DNA of 64,000 nt, from positions 124,001 through 188,000 of the forward strand of contig NZ_JAFIQU010000004.1 in NCBI RefSeq assembly GCF_017355985.1, read 5' to 3'. The notes under the pieces are model-generated. The model was not told the DNA's origin. It saw only the letters and a program-made list of their open reading frames with translations, and did no database searches. The translations under genes and the position numbers were made by a program. Positions 1-8,820 of this stretch are shown here, piece after piece; within the stretch, counting starts at the first letter, position 1, and every line of letters begins with the position of its first letter. Source of the DNA: Arenibaculum pallidiluteum (GTDB taxonomy: Bacteria; Pseudomonadota; Alphaproteobacteria; Azospirillales; Azospirillaceae).

Positions 1-192
1 CTTGTCGCCGACCTTCACGTCGAGCGGAGTGACCTTGCCGTCCTCGCCGCGCGCGCCGGTGCCGACCGCGAGCACTTCGCCCTGCATCGGCTTCTCCTTG
101 GCGGTGTCGGGAATGATGATCCCGCCGGCAGTCTTGGTCTCCTGCTCGATCGGCTTCACGAGCACGCGGTCGTGCAGCGGCCGAAACTTCAT
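1..192 (-). CDS. groES: GroES co-chaperonin, N-terminal 64 codons (runs off the window)
   Basis: Encodes the 10-kDa co-chaperonin lid that caps the GroEL folding chamber in the cytoplasm. The minus-strand translation starts [14 protein letters not shown] and continues through [13 protein letters not shown] and the basal [11 protein letters not shown] region. This is the canonical GroES N-terminal beta-barrel, including the mobile loop (around [10 protein letters not shown]) that contacts GroEL. Sixty-four codons are visible; the last third of the protein and presumably groEL lie beyond base 1. A CIRCE element and a promoter lie directly upstream, so the gene is very probably repressed by HrcA and induced by heat. 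Identity is certain from the sequence; completeness cannot be judged. Confidence 0.95.
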   Translation of the reverse strand, partial: MKFRPLHDRVLVKPIEQETKTAGGIIIPDTAKEKPMQGEVLAVGTGARGEDGKVTPLDVKVGDK

Positions 193-246
193 GGCTTCCT
201 CTCCGGGCTTTGACGTGCCGGCCAGCGGCCGGCTCATTGCGGGGTG

Positions 247-273
247 TTAGCACTCAATGGCGATGAGTGCCAG
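247..273. promoter_or_regulatory. CIRCE element (HrcA operator) of groES
   Basis: The inverted repeat TTAGCACTC, nine spacer bases, GAGTGCCAG matches the CIRCE consensus TTAGCACTC-N9-GAGTGCTAA at 16 of 18 arm positions, with the left arm perfect. It lies 54 bp upstream of the groES start and just downstream of the predicted -10 box, where HrcA binding would block initiation or early elongation. HrcA control of groE by CIRCE is established in many bacteria, including Alphaproteobacteria. Confidence 0.95.
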
Positions 274-274
274 C

Positions 275-304
275 GGTATAGACGCGGGCTCCCCGTCGCG
301 TCAA
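275..304 (-). promoter_or_regulatory. Predicted groES promoter
   Basis: On the minus strand, TTGACG (299-304) and TATACC (275-280) are separated by 18 bases and end one base before the CIRCE element. The extended forms CTTGAC and TCTATACC also resemble alphaproteobacterial heat-shock (sigma-32) promoters, so housekeeping and heat-shock holoenzymes may both use it. That is inference from motif match and position. Confidence 0.65.
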
Positions 305-430
305 GCAACGCGCCGCCCCCATTTAGGGCCGGTGTGCCGCGGACGCCAGCCAAAGCGGCGGGCGGCGCAGCCGCTACCTCGTCAGTAGAGGCGTGCACAG
401 CCTCCAATGGATGGGACAGCCCATAGCCCG

Positions 431-1777
431 TCAGGAACGGGCACGGTAGTCGTAGCGACGCTCGAACCGCGCGAGATCCGCGGGCTCGATCCGAACCTGG
501 ATCCGAGCGAGCCCCTCGTCGTCGTCGCGATCGATCACATCGCCTTTCTCGTAGAGCCAGGCGAGCGCGGAGCCATCGCTGAGCGGGACCGCAAGCTCGA
601 CCACCGTCCGTGCTGCCGTCATGCGACGGTCGAGCAGCGCAAAGAGCCGGTTCAGGCCCTCTCCCGTCGTGGCGGAGACGGCGACGCGGTTCTCGGCGCG
701 CGATACCTGATTCACGAGGGTCTCGCGGTCCTCGGGCCCCAGCAGGTCGATCTTGTTCAGCACCTCGACCACGCGCCCGTCGGTCTCGGGATCGATGTCG
801 AGGTCGGACAGCACCTGCTCGACATCGGCGCGCTGCGCCTCCGTGTCCGGATGGGCGACGTCGCGGACGTGCAGGATCACGTCCGCTGCCTGGACCTCCT
901 CGAGAGTCGCTCGGAAGGCCGCGACCAGGTGCGTCGGCAGGTCCGAGATGAATCCGACCGTGTCCGACAGGATCACCTTGCGGCCGGTCGGAAGACCGAT
1001 CGCCCTCATGGTGGGGTCGAGCGTCGCGAAGAGAAGATCCTTCGCGAACACGTCGGCGCCCGCCATGCGGTTGAACAGCGTCGACTTGCCGGCATTCGTG
1101 TAGCCCACCAGCGCAACCACCGGATATGGAACGCGCGAACGCGCCTTCCGGTGGAGGTCGCGGGTGCGCCGGACCTCTTCCAGCTCGCGCTTTAGCTTGT
1201 CGATGCGCGCCGAGATCAGGCGGCGGTCGATCTCGAGCTGGCTTTCGCCGGGGCCGCCAAGGAAGCCCACGCCGCCGCGCTGCCGTTCCAGGTGGGTCCA
1301 CGAGCGCACGAGGCGCGAGCGCTGATAGGTCAGTGCCGCGAGCTCGACCTGGAGCTGGCCCTCGCGCGTCCGGGCTCGGGCGCCGAAGATCTCCAGGATC
1401 AGGCCCGTGCGATCGATAACCTTCGCCTTGAGCGCCTTCTCGAGATTGCGCTGCTGCACCGGGCTCAGGGCATGATCGACGATGACCAGGTCGATGGGGG
1501 CGTCCGCCTCCCCGGCCTCGGCCACGCGTTTGGCCAGCGCCTCGACCGTGCCCTGGCCGAACAGCGTGGCAGGCTGCGGCCGGTTCACCCGCACGGCTTC
1601 GGCATGGACGACGTTCAGGTCGATGGCCGCGGCCAGGCCCACGGCCTCCTCGAGACGCGCCTCGGGGCTGCGCCTTGCGTCTTCGGTGGTCCTGAGATTG
1701 GGATGGACCACGAGCGCCCGGCCGGTCCCGTTGGGGGTCCGGCCGGCGCCGTCATGATTCGCGTTAATCTGCCTCAC
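431..1777 (-). CDS. hflX: HflX-family ribosome-associated GTPase
   Basis: HflX is a translation-factor-class GTPase that binds the 50S subunit and splits stalled or hibernating ribosomes. The 448-aa product has the HflX N-terminal domain with the glycine-rich [13 protein letters not shown] segment (about 167-180) and a coiled stretch around 190-210. The G domain follows: G1 GYTNAGKST (225-233), G3 DTVGF and G4 NKID. Length is normal for the family. The furthest start is a GTG at 1777 that overlaps the end of hfq by 14 bases. A strong AAGGAGG abuts that GTG with no spacing, so the true start may lie a few codons downstream (an ATT is best placed); the start is uncertain. Hfq-HflX pairing is a classic arrangement. 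Confidence 0.95.
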   Translation of the reverse strand: MRQINANHDGAGRTPNGTGRALVVHPNLRTTEDARRSPEARLEEAVGLAAAIDLNVVHAEAVRVNRPQPATLFGQGTVEALAKRVAEAGEADAPIDLVIVDHALSPVQQRNLEKALKAKVIDRTGLILEIFGARARTREGQLQVELAALTYQRSRLVRSWTHLERQRGGVGFLGGPGESQLEIDRRLISARIDKLKRELEEVRRTRDLHRKARSRVPYPVVALVGYTNAGKSTLFNRMAGADVFAKDLLFATLDPTMRAIGLPTGRKVILSDTVGFISDLPTHLVAAFRATLEEVQAADVILHVRDVAHPDTEAQRADVEQVLSDLDIDPETDGRVVEVLNKIDLLGPEDRETLVNQVSRAENRVAVSATTGEGLNRLFALLDRRMTAARTVVELAVPLSDGSALAWLYEKGDVIDRDDDEGLARIQVRIEPADLARFERRYDYRARS

Positions 1778-2012
1778 CCTCCTTGGGTGGTTCGAAGAGC
1801 TGGATCGGATGCGCGGGCATCACGGTCGAGATCGCATGCTTGTAAACGAGCTGGCTATGTGCATCGCGGCGCAGAAGCACCGAGAAATTGTCAAACCAGG
1901 TAATGATCCCCTGAAGCTTGACGCCATTGACCAGGAAAACGGTGACGGGAGTCTTGTTTTTTCGGACGTGATTTAGAAACACGTCCTGTACGTTTTGACT
2001 CTTCTCTGACAT
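1764..2012 (-). CDS. hfq: RNA chaperone Hfq
   Basis: Hfq is the hexameric Sm-like RNA chaperone that pairs small RNAs with mRNAs. The 82-aa protein has the full Sm fold: Sm1 covers about 8-50 with [25 protein letters not shown], and Sm2 carries the hallmark YKHAISTV near residue 58. The C-terminal tail is short (about 15 residues), typical of Alphaproteobacteria and shorter than in E. coli. It lies between a HAD phosphatase gene (104 bp upstream) and hflX, whose start overlaps its stop. In this bacterial class hfq (nrfA) positively affects nitrogen-fixation regulation, consistent with its place downstream of ntr genes. Confidence 0.97.
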   Translation of the reverse strand: MSEKSQNVQDVFLNHVRKNKTPVTVFLVNGVKLQGIITWFDNFSVLLRRDAHSQLVYKHAISTVMPAHPIQLFEPPKEGEAD

Positions 2013-2042
2013 TGCGATTGCCCCGTTTCGTCATGGTTCTTG

Positions 2043-2059
2043 GGGCCTCATCGAGGCCC
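2043..2059 (-). promoter_or_regulatory. Perfect 7-bp hairpin upstream of hfq
   Basis: GGGCCTC-ATC-GAGGCCC forms a perfect 7-bp stem with a 3-base loop, 31 bp upstream of the hfq start and 57 bp beyond the HAD gene stop. There is no T-run after it on the minus strand, so it is either a Rho-dependent or weak terminator for the upstream operon or structure in the hfq 5' UTR. Its function is not known from the sequence. Confidence 0.35.
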
Positions 2060-2116
2060 GTGACCCGGTCGGGCAGCTGATCCGTAGAGATACCGCCGCC
2101 CTGCGGGCGCTCACCT

Positions 2117-2779
2117 CTAAGAGGAAACGCCTGCGTCCCGAACCAACCGGGCGATCATAGCGCATGTTTCGAAACGATGCGCAGGGGGAAACCGGGTGAA
2201 GTCGCCTGCTCCTTCGCCGACCAGCACAGGAACGCAGCCCGACGCCAGTGCGCACTGCATGTCTATATCGGCATCGCCGACCAGCCACACGTCCGGACCG
2301 GCCGGCATCCCCGAGGGCTCCAGGGCCATGTGCACGGCCTCGCAGGCAGGCTTGTCGGCCGGCGCGTCGGTCGAGCCCACCAGGCGTCCGAAGAAGCGGT
2401 CCCAGCCCAGCACGGACGATTCCGCCCGCAGGAAACGCCCGGTCTTGTTGCTGACCACGGCCATGTACGCGCCCGTCCCGGCGAAGGCCTCGAGCATTTC
2501 CTGCGCGCCCTCGGTCGGCCGCAGGTAGTCCAGGTGATGCGCCTCGAAATGGCCGTAGAAGACGTCACGGGCGCCTTCCCACCGGTCCCCGAAGATCCGT
2601 GGGAAGCTGTCGCGCAGAGACTGGCGGATCCGGTCCCGCGCCTCCTCCTCGGTCCAGGGCTCCTGGCCATCCCATTCCAGCGCCGCATTCAGGGCGGCCC
2701 GGATGGTCTCCCAGTTGTCGACCAGCGTGTTGTCCCAGTCGAAGAGGACGGCCCTGGGCAGCGTCGGAACCGACGGCAT
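2117..2779 (-). CDS. HAD-superfamily phosphatase (Gph-like)
   Basis: A 220-aa haloacid-dehalogenase hydrolase of the phosphoglycolate-phosphatase type with an alpha-helical C1 cap. Visible motifs are motif I FDWDNTLVD (nucleophile and acid/base Asp, about 14-22), motif II VVSNK (about 107-111), the motif III lysine in ADKPACEA, and motif IV VGDADIDM. The substrate cannot be inferred; a small sugar or glycolate phosphate is plausible. The ATG at 2779 overlaps the TGA of the upstream aminotransferase by one base, so the two are probably translationally coupled. A GTG one codon upstream is an alternative start. Its presence between the aminotransferase and hfq is notable. Confidence 0.85.
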   Translation of the reverse strand: MPSVPTLPRAVLFDWDNTLVDNWETIRAALNAALEWDGQEPWTEEEARDRIRQSLRDSFPRIFGDRWEGARDVFYGHFEAHHLDYLRPTEGAQEMLEAFAGTGAYMAVVSNKTGRFLRAESSVLGWDRFFGRLVGSTDAPADKPACEAVHMALEPSGMPAGPDVWLVGDADIDMQCALASGCVPVLVGEGAGDFTRFPPAHRFETCAMIARLVRDAGVSS

Positions 2780-3642
2780 CACGAGGCTCCCTCGGCATTG
2801 GCATAGGCCAGGTATGCCTCGCGCAGGCGCAGCGTCACCGGCCCCGGCCGGCCACTGCCCACTGCCGCGCCGTCGATCCGCGTGACCGGCAGCACCAGCG
2901 CCGTCGCCGCCGACATGAAGGCCTCAGCCGCGCCCTGGGCCTCGGCGATCGTGAAGGGCCGCTCCTCGACCGGGATGCCCATGCCCCGGGCGAGGCGAAG
3001 CAGAGACAGGCGCGTGACGCCGTTCAGGATCATGGTGCTGGGCTCCCGCGTCACCAGCGTCCCCTTGCCGGTGACGATCCAGGAATTCGAGGAGCACCCC
3101 TCGGTGACCGTGCCGTCCTCGGCGACCTGCCAGCCCTCGTAGGCGCCCGCCTCCGCGGCGCGCTGCTTGCCGAGCGCCTGCGCCAGCAGGGCCACGGACT
3201 TGATGTCGCGCCGCAGCCAGCGGATGTCGGGCATGGAGACCACGGCGACGCCGCTCGCCACGGCCTCCGGCGTCCCGAAATTGGCGAGCCGCTTTGCCGT
3301 CAGGACCAGCGTCGGGCGCACGCCCTTGGGGAAGCGGAAGTCGCGCGCCGCCGTTCCGCGCGTCACCTGCATGTAGACGATGCCGTCGCGGATGCGGTTT
3401 CGACGGATCAGCTCGCGCATCACGAGCTGGAGGACACGGCGCGACACCGGCTCCGCGATCGAGAGCTCGCGCAGCGAGCGCTCCAGCCGATCGAGATGAC
3501 CGGCCTCGTCCACCAGCCGCCCGGCCATGACGGCGACGACCTCGTAGACGCCGTCGGCGAACTGGAAGCCCCGGTCCTCGATATGAACCCGGGCCTCGGC
3601 ATGGGGCAGGTAGCGGCCGTTGACGTAAGCGATGCGGGACAT
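2779..3642 (-). CDS. dat: Class IV PLP aminotransferase, probable D-amino acid (D-alanine) aminotransferase
   Basis: A fold-type IV PLP enzyme of 287 aa, resembling D-amino acid aminotransferases more than branched-chain ones: MSRIAYVNGRYLPHAEA at the N-terminus, the ArgValHisIleGluAspArgGly segment, the PLP-lysine context WLRRDIKSVALL, and the phosphate-binding EGCSSNSW and LNGVTR loops. It would interconvert D-Ala or D-Glu and keto acids for peptidoglycan precursors; aminodeoxychorismate lyase is a family alternative. The ATG at 3642 is preceded by GAGGAGAG and lies 8 bp after the trkA stop; an in-frame TTG at 3654 is less likely. Confidence 0.85.
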   Translation of the reverse strand: MSRIAYVNGRYLPHAEARVHIEDRGFQFADGVYEVVAVMAGRLVDEAGHLDRLERSLRELSIAEPVSRRVLQLVMRELIRRNRIRDGIVYMQVTRGTAARDFRFPKGVRPTLVLTAKRLANFGTPEAVASGVAVVSMPDIRWLRRDIKSVALLAQALGKQRAAEAGAYEGWQVAEDGTVTEGCSSNSWIVTGKGTLVTREPSTMILNGVTRLSLLRLARGMGIPVEERPFTIAEAQGAAEAFMSAATALVLPVTRIDGAAVGSGRPGPVTLRLREAYLAYANAEGAS

Positions 3643-3650
3643 GTCTCTCC

Positions 3651-5027
3651 TCAAAAGAACTCGAGCCGGACGGAGAACATCTTCTCGACCTTCCTCACCT
3701 GCCCGGCGGCGGCGAGGATGATCACCCGGTCATGCGGCTTGATGACGGTGGAGGGCCGCGGAATGATGACCTCGGAGCCGCGGACGATGGCGCCGACGAT
3801 GATGCCCGCCGGAATGCGGAGGTCCTTGAGCGGCTGGTTGACCAGCGAGGAGGTCTCCAGCGCCTCGGCCTCGATAATCTCGGCGAAGCCCTCGCGCAGG
3901 CTGTGCACGGCCCGGATCCGGCCGCGGCGGACGTGCTGGAGGATCGAGGAGACGGTGATGGATTTGGGGCTGACCACTGCGTCGATGCCGAGCGTGGTGA
4001 CGAGCGGTGAATAGGTCGGCTTGTTGATCAGCGTGATGGCCCGCTGGCAGCCGTAGCGCTTGGCCAGGAGCGAGGCGAGGATGTTGCCTTCGTCATCGTT
4101 GGTGACGGCCACCACCGTCTCCGTCGAGCGGACGTTGGCCTCTTCGAGAATTTCGGGGTCGAGTCCGTCCCCATGCAGCACCATGGTGCGCTTCAGGCGC
4201 TGTGCAACGTGCTGGGCCCGGATCCTGTCGACCTCGATCAGGCGGGCGGTCACGTGGGGATGCTTCGCCTCAATCTCCTCGGCCAGGCACAGGCCGATGT
4301 TGCCGCCGCCCAGGATGATGATGCGCCGCGCCTCGGTCTCCTCGTGCCCGAACGCCGTCATGGCGCGGCCGAGATGGCGGGTGTCGCAGACGAAATAGAC
4401 CTCGTCGCCGACCAGCATCATCTCCTCGCCCGAGGGGATGATGGGCCGGTCGTTCCGGACGATCGCCACGATCTCGATGTTCAGGTCGGGAAACAGCCCG
4501 GTGAGCTGGCGCAGCGGCGTATTGAGGATCGGCGTCCCCGGGCCGCAGATCACGCCGATCACCCGCACCCGCTCGTCCGCCAGCGGGATCATGTCGAAGG
4601 CGCCGGGGACCTGAAGCCGCCGCGCCACCGCGCGGGCCACCTCGATCTCCGGCGAGATGATCACGTCGATGGGCAGGTGCTCGCGCGTGAAGAGGTCGGC
4701 CCAGATCGGCTGCAGGTAGCTCTGATGCCGGACGCGCGCGATCTTGGTCGGGACGTTGAACAGCGAATGGGCGACCTGGCAGGCCACCATGTTCACCTCG
4801 TCCGCCAGCGTCACGGCGATGATCATGTCGGCGTCGGCCGCGCCGGCCCTCTCCAGCACGTCGGGGTGGGATGCGAAGCCCACCATGGCGCGGACGTCGA
4901 GCTGGTCGCTGATCTTCTGGATCAGCTCCGGCGCCTGGTCGATGACGGTGACGTCGTTGCCCTCGGTCGCGAGATAGCGCGCGATGTTCGAGCCGACCTG
5001 CCCGGCGCCGCAGACGATGACTTTCAT
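3651..5027 (-). CDS. trkA: TrkA, NAD-binding peripheral subunit of the Trk potassium uptake system
   Basis: TrkA is the cytoplasmic regulatory ring that gates the TrkH/TrkG potassium channel in response to nucleotides. The 458-aa protein has the expected duplication: an RCK-N Rossmann domain starting MKVIVCGAGQVGSNIA, a TrkA-C domain, a second Rossmann domain starting IIILGGGNIGLCLAEE (about 232), and a second TrkA-C domain ending near ILAAAGQVRKVEKMF. No trkH is in the window. It lies 58 bp downstream of ntrX on the same strand; ntrX-trkA adjacency is conserved in Rhodospirillales and suggests co-regulation of nitrogen signalling and ion homeostasis. Confidence 0.97.
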   Translation of the reverse strand: MKVIVCGAGQVGSNIARYLATEGNDVTVIDQAPELIQKISDQLDVRAMVGFASHPDVLERAGAADADMIIAVTLADEVNMVACQVAHSLFNVPTKIARVRHQSYLQPIWADLFTREHLPIDVIISPEIEVARAVARRLQVPGAFDMIPLADERVRVIGVICGPGTPILNTPLRQLTGLFPDLNIEIVAIVRNDRPIIPSGEEMMLVGDEVYFVCDTRHLGRAMTAFGHEETEARRIIILGGGNIGLCLAEEIEAKHPHVTARLIEVDRIRAQHVAQRLKRTMVLHGDGLDPEILEEANVRSTETVVAVTNDDEGNILASLLAKRYGCQRAITLINKPTYSPLVTTLGIDAVVSPKSITVSSILQHVRRGRIRAVHSLREGFAEIIEAEALETSSLVNQPLKDLRIPAGIIVGAIVRGSEVIIPRPSTVIKPHDRVIILAAAGQVRKVEKMFSVRLEFF

Positions 5028-5085
5028 GGAATGGCCCCTCGCCCGCCAGCCGGCCCGGACCGCCCCAGCGGCCCGGGTGGCCGGC

Positions 5086-6498
5086 TCACTCCTCGTTCGC
5101 GGCCCGCTGTCCGTTGACCTTGTCGGTCCCGTGGACGCCCAGCGACTTCAGCTTCCGGTGCAGCGCCGACCTCTCCATGCCGACGAACGCCGCGGTCCGG
5201 CTGATGTTGCCGCCAAACCGCGTCACCTGCGCGAGCAGGTACTCCCGCTCGAACACCTCGCGTGCCTCGCGCAGGGCGAGCCCCATGATCTCGCCGCCCT
5301 TGTCCCATTTCAGGACGGTCGGAGTGATGGCGCCGATCTCCGGAGGCAGCATGTCCGCCCGAATCGGCTCCTTCGGATCGCCCGAGGCCATGATCAGCAG
5401 CCAATCCACGACATTGCGGAGCTGGCGCACGTTGCCTGGCCAGTCGTAGGCCTGCAGAGCCGCCATGGCGTCCTCGCCGAACTCGCGCGGCGGCAGGCCG
5501 GAGGTCTCGGCCGAGCGCTGCATGAAGTGGCGGGCCAGCAGGGGGATGTCCTCACGCCGCTCGGCAAGCGCCGGCACCCGCACCGGGACGACGGCCAGGC
5601 GGTAGTAGAGATCCTGGCGGAACCGTCCCGCCTCAATCTCGGCCTGCAGGTCCCGGTTTGAGGAGGCGAGCACGCGCACGTCGACCTCGACCCGGCCACT
5701 GCCGCCCACGCGCTCGAAGCTCTGCTCCTGAAGCACGCGCACGATCTTGCCCTGGGTCTCGACCGGCATGTCTGCGACCTCGTCGAGCAGCAGCGTCCCG
5801 CCATGGGCCTGCTCGAGCGTGCCGACCTTGCGTGGCCCTCCTTCGGTCCCGGATTCGGTTCCGAAGAGCTCGATCTCCAGCCGCTCGGGACGCATGATCG
5901 CGCAGTTCAGGGCCACGAAGGGACCGTCCGCGCGCCGCGAGCGGGCGTGGATCATCCGTGCAACCACCTCCTTGCCAGAGCCCGGCGGCCCGGTCACCAG
6001 AACGCGGCTGCCCGTCGGCGCGACCTTCTCGATCACGCTGCGGAGCTGGTTGATTGCGGAGGCGCGGCCGACCAGCTCCGTCGCCGTGCCGGCGCGCAGC
6101 TTCAGCTCCTCGTTCTCGCGCCGTAGCCGCGACGCTTCGATCGCGCGCTCGACCAGCAGGATCAGGCGGTCCGCCTTGAACGGCTTCTCGATGAAGTCAT
6201 AGGCACCCTGCTTGATGGCTGAGACGGCGGTCTCGATCGTCCCGTGCCCGCTGATCATGATCACGGGCAGGTGCGGGTGCTCGCGTTTGAGCTCCCGCAG
6301 GATCTCGATGCCGTCCAGCCGGCTCCCCTGAAGCCAGATGTCCAGGATGACGAGGCTCGGCCGGCGCGCCTTGACGGCGGCGATGGCCTGGTCGGCGTCT
6401 CCGGCTTCCCGGGTCTTCATCCCCTCGTCCTCGAGGATGCCCGAGATCAGCATGCGGATGTCCGCCTCGTCGTCGACGATCAGGATGTCATGCGCCAT
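5086..6498 (-). CDS. ntrX: NtrX, response regulator of the NtrY-NtrX system, without a GAFTGA motif
   Basis: A 470-aa NtrC-family response regulator. The receiver domain has the acidic pocket VDDEAD and the phosphoacceptor Asp53 in ILDIWLQG. The AAA+ domain has Walker A GPPGSGKE (about 170-177) and Walker [11 protein letters not shown] Fis-type helix-turn-helix closes the protein ([20 protein letters not shown]). Where sigma-54 activators carry GAFTGA, this protein reads [12 protein letters not shown] and the loop is shortened, so it probably does not contact sigma-54. The ATG at 6498 begins [13 protein letters not shown] and overlaps the end of ntrY by 11 bases; 40 extra upstream codons in the open frame do not belong. 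It is paired with NtrY in nitrogen and redox signalling. Confidence 0.96.
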   Translation of the reverse strand: MAHDILIVDDEADIRMLISGILEDEGMKTREAGDADQAIAAVKARRPSLVILDIWLQGSRLDGIEILRELKREHPHLPVIMISGHGTIETAVSAIKQGAYDFIEKPFKADRLILLVERAIEASRLRRENEELKLRAGTATELVGRASAINQLRSVIEKVAPTGSRVLVTGPPGSGKEVVARMIHARSRRADGPFVALNCAIMRPERLEIELFGTESGTEGGPRKVGTLEQAHGGTLLLDEVADMPVETQGKIVRVLQEQSFERVGGSGRVEVDVRVLASSNRDLQAEIEAGRFRQDLYYRLAVVPVRVPALAERREDIPLLARHFMQRSAETSGLPPREFGEDAMAALQAYDWPGNVRQLRNVVDWLLIMASGDPKEPIRADMLPPEIGAITPTVLKWDKGGEIMGLALREAREVFEREYLLAQVTRFGGNISRTAAFVGMERSALHRKLKSLGVHGTDKVNGQRAANEE

Positions 6499-8776
6499 AG
6501 CGGATCTGTCTCTGTTCGACGGCATCGGCCACGTCCCCGGCGTGCTCAGCCGGCTCCGCGGGCCTCGTGCGCGGGATGACCAGGTTGACGCGCGCACCGC
6601 CCTCCGGACGGTCCGCAAGCGCCAGCACCCCGCCGTGGTCCTCCATGATCTTCTTCACGATGGCAAGGCCTAAACCGGTGCCCTTCGTGCGGGTCGTCAC
6701 ATAGGGCTCCGTCAGCCGGTCCCGCTCCTCCACGGGAAGGCCGCGCCCGTTGTCCTCCACCGCGATCTCGACCTCGTCTCCGCGCTCGGCGATGGAAACG
6801 CGGATCCAGCCCTGGGGCGGCTCCGCACCGTCCGGCGGGGGCGGCCGCCCCTCGATGGCGTCGTAGGCGTTCTGCAGGAGATTTATCAGCGCCTGCGAGA
6901 TCTGCCGTCCGTCGCAGGGTACCGTCAGCGGCCCCTTGGGAAGCTCGCACTCGTACCGGACCTCGGGATGCGCGCTCGACTGCAGGAACACGGCCTGGCG
7001 TGCCAGCTCGTTCAGGTTCTGCGGCGACATCACCGGGCTGGGCATGCGCGCGAAGGCCGAGAACTCGTCGACCATGCGGCCGATATCGCCGACCTGCCGG
7101 ACGATGGTGTCCGTGCAGGTCTGGAAGGTCTCGGGGTCCGAGGTGATCTCCTTGAGGTATTTGCGTCGCAGCCGCTCGGCCGAGAGCTGGATGGGCGTGA
7201 GCGGGTTCTTGATCTCGTGCGCGATGCGCCGCGCCACGTCCGCCCAGGCCGCCTTGCGCTGCGCCGAAAGCAGTTCGGAGACGTCGTCGAAGGTGACGAC
7301 GAAGCCGCGCACGTCCCCGGCCGTGGCCTCGGCCGCGACGCGGACGAGCAGCGTGCGAATGGCTCCCGCGCGGCGGATCTGGACCTGGCCCTCGGAAAGC
7401 CGCGTCGGCCGCCGGCGGGCCTGGCCGACGAGGTCGCCGAGCTCCGGTGCTATGTCCGAGATGCGCCGTCCGACCAGCGCCTCGGCCTCCCCGACGCCTA
7501 GCAGCTTCGCGGCCGAACCATTGGGAAGGGTGACCCGCCCCTCCTCGTCGAGGCCGAGGACGCCGGCCGAGACGCCCGAGAGTACCGCCTCGGTGAACCG
7601 CCGTCGCAGGTCGAGCTGCCGGTTCGCTTCGACAAGTTCTCGCCGCTGGCTCTCGAGCTGGCTGGTCATGCGGTTGAAGGCCCGCGCGAGGGAGCCGACC
7701 TCGTCCTCGGGCTCAATCTCCGAGACGCGCACCGCAAGATCGCCGGCACGCACCCTCTCGGCGGCGCCGATCAGCGCGCTAATAGGAGCGACCAGCGTCG
7801 TCGCGAAATGCAGTCCCGTCCATATGGCCGCCAGCAGCAGCAGCAGCGCCACCGTCGCGAAAACGAGCGTGAAGGTCAGCTGGAGGTTCGAGCTGTGGCC
7901 CTCGAGTTCGCGGTACACGCTGGCCGCCTGATTCGCCTTTTCCAGGTGGGACAGCACCGTCTGGTCGACCAGACGCCCGATGAACAGGAACGTGTCGACA
8001 TAGCTGTCGAGCCGGACGAGGGCGCGGATGCGGTCGTCCTCGTCGGCAGTCATCAGCACGACCTCGCCCCGGCGCGCCTGATCCATCGCGCTTTCGGGGA
8101 TCGGCTCGAACTCGATGGCGAAGGACAGACCCGAGCGGACGAGCGTCCGGCCGGTGCCGTCGAAGACGATGGCCTCGGTCAGGCCGCGCAGCGCCGCCTG
8201 GGTGGTGACCACCTGGGCGAAGCGCTGGGGCTCGCCGATCAGGCGGATGGCATCGCGATTCAGGTCGTTGGCCATGGCCAGCGCCTCCGCCCGAATCGCC
8301 TGCTGGTGCTCGTGCAGATAGGCCTGCGCGACAGCCAGGCTCTCGTTCACGGCCGTTCGGACGCGGTCGCTGAACCAGCCCTGAATGCCTTCGTGGAAGA
8401 TCACGGTCGCGAAGGCGGCCGTCACGATCGCCGGCAGCACGGCGAGCAGGCTGAAGATCGCCACCAGGCGGACATGCAGGCGCGAGCCCGCGAGGCCCCG
8501 CCGGCGCTCGGTCCAGAGCGCCACCACCCGGCGCGCGACGATGGCGCCGAGGGCGAGCAGCAGCACCAGGTCCAGCGTCAGCAGCATGCTGACGGTCTGG
8601 ACGTCGGCGCCGAAAGGAGCGGACGCGGTCATGGCGCCGTAGGTGACGATGCCCGCCGCGATCGCCGCGACGGTGAGCGCCACCGCCAGCTTGTTGGCCA
8701 ATCCGACGCGCCCCGCCCAGGCCATCACCTGCCGCCACAAACCCGGCGGCTGATCCGCAGGTTGCGTGATGCTCAT
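6488..8776 (-). CDS. ntrY: NtrY, membrane sensor histidine kinase
   Basis: The cognate kinase of NtrX. About 762 aa: three N-terminal membrane helices (in [37 protein letters not shown] and [18 protein letters not shown]), a large periplasmic region, a fourth helix [16 protein letters not shown], a HAMP linker, a PAS domain ([17 protein letters not shown]), the HisKA box [17 protein letters not shown] with the phosphoacceptor His, and an HATPase domain with N-box [15 protein letters not shown] and [14 protein letters not shown]. The ATG at 8776 follows CAGGGA; a GTG at 8803 would add nine residues. The 17-44 bp gap after ntrC and the overlap with ntrX support one transcript. Confidence 0.96.
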   Translation of the reverse strand: MSITQPADQPPGLWRQVMAWAGRVGLANKLAVALTVAAIAAGIVTYGAMTASAPFGADVQTVSMLLTLDLVLLLALGAIVARRVVALWTERRRGLAGSRLHVRLVAIFSLLAVLPAIVTAAFATVIFHEGIQGWFSDRVRTAVNESLAVAQAYLHEHQQAIRAEALAMANDLNRDAIRLIGEPQRFAQVVTTQAALRGLTEAIVFDGTGRTLVRSGLSFAIEFEPIPESAMDQARRGEVVLMTADEDDRIRALVRLDSYVDTFLFIGRLVDQTVLSHLEKANQAASVYRELEGHSSNLQLTFTLVFATVALLLLLAAIWTGLHFATTLVAPISALIGAAERVRAGDLAVRVSEIEPEDEVGSLARAFNRMTSQLESQRRELVEANRQLDLRRRFTEAVLSGVSAGVLGLDEEGRVTLPNGSAAKLLGVGEAEALVGRRISDIAPELGDLVGQARRRPTRLSEGQVQIRRAGAIRTLLVRVAAEATAGDVRGFVVTFDDVSELLSAQRKAAWADVARRIAHEIKNPLTPIQLSAERLRRKYLKEITSDPETFQTCTDTIVRQVGDIGRMVDEFSAFARMPSPVMSPQNLNELARQAVFLQSSAHPEVRYECELPKGPLTVPCDGRQISQALINLLQNAYDAIEGRPPPPDGAEPPQGWIRVSIAERGDEVEIAVEDNGRGLPVEERDRLTEPYVTTRTKGTGLGLAIVKKIMEDHGGVLALADRPEGGARVNLVIPRTRPAEPAEHAGDVADAVEQRQIRYGA

Positions 8777-8820
8777 GCTTCCCTGCCGTTGCGGCCCCGC
8801 CACAGCGGGCCGGAGCGGCG

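Noticed and set aside
234..1301. 355-codon minus-strand frame overlapping hflX
   Set aside because: Out of frame with hflX, crosses the CIRCE region, and shows no domain.
2599..4014. 471-codon plus-strand frame opposite the HAD, dat and trkA genes
   Set aside because: Shadow of three real genes; no family resemblance.
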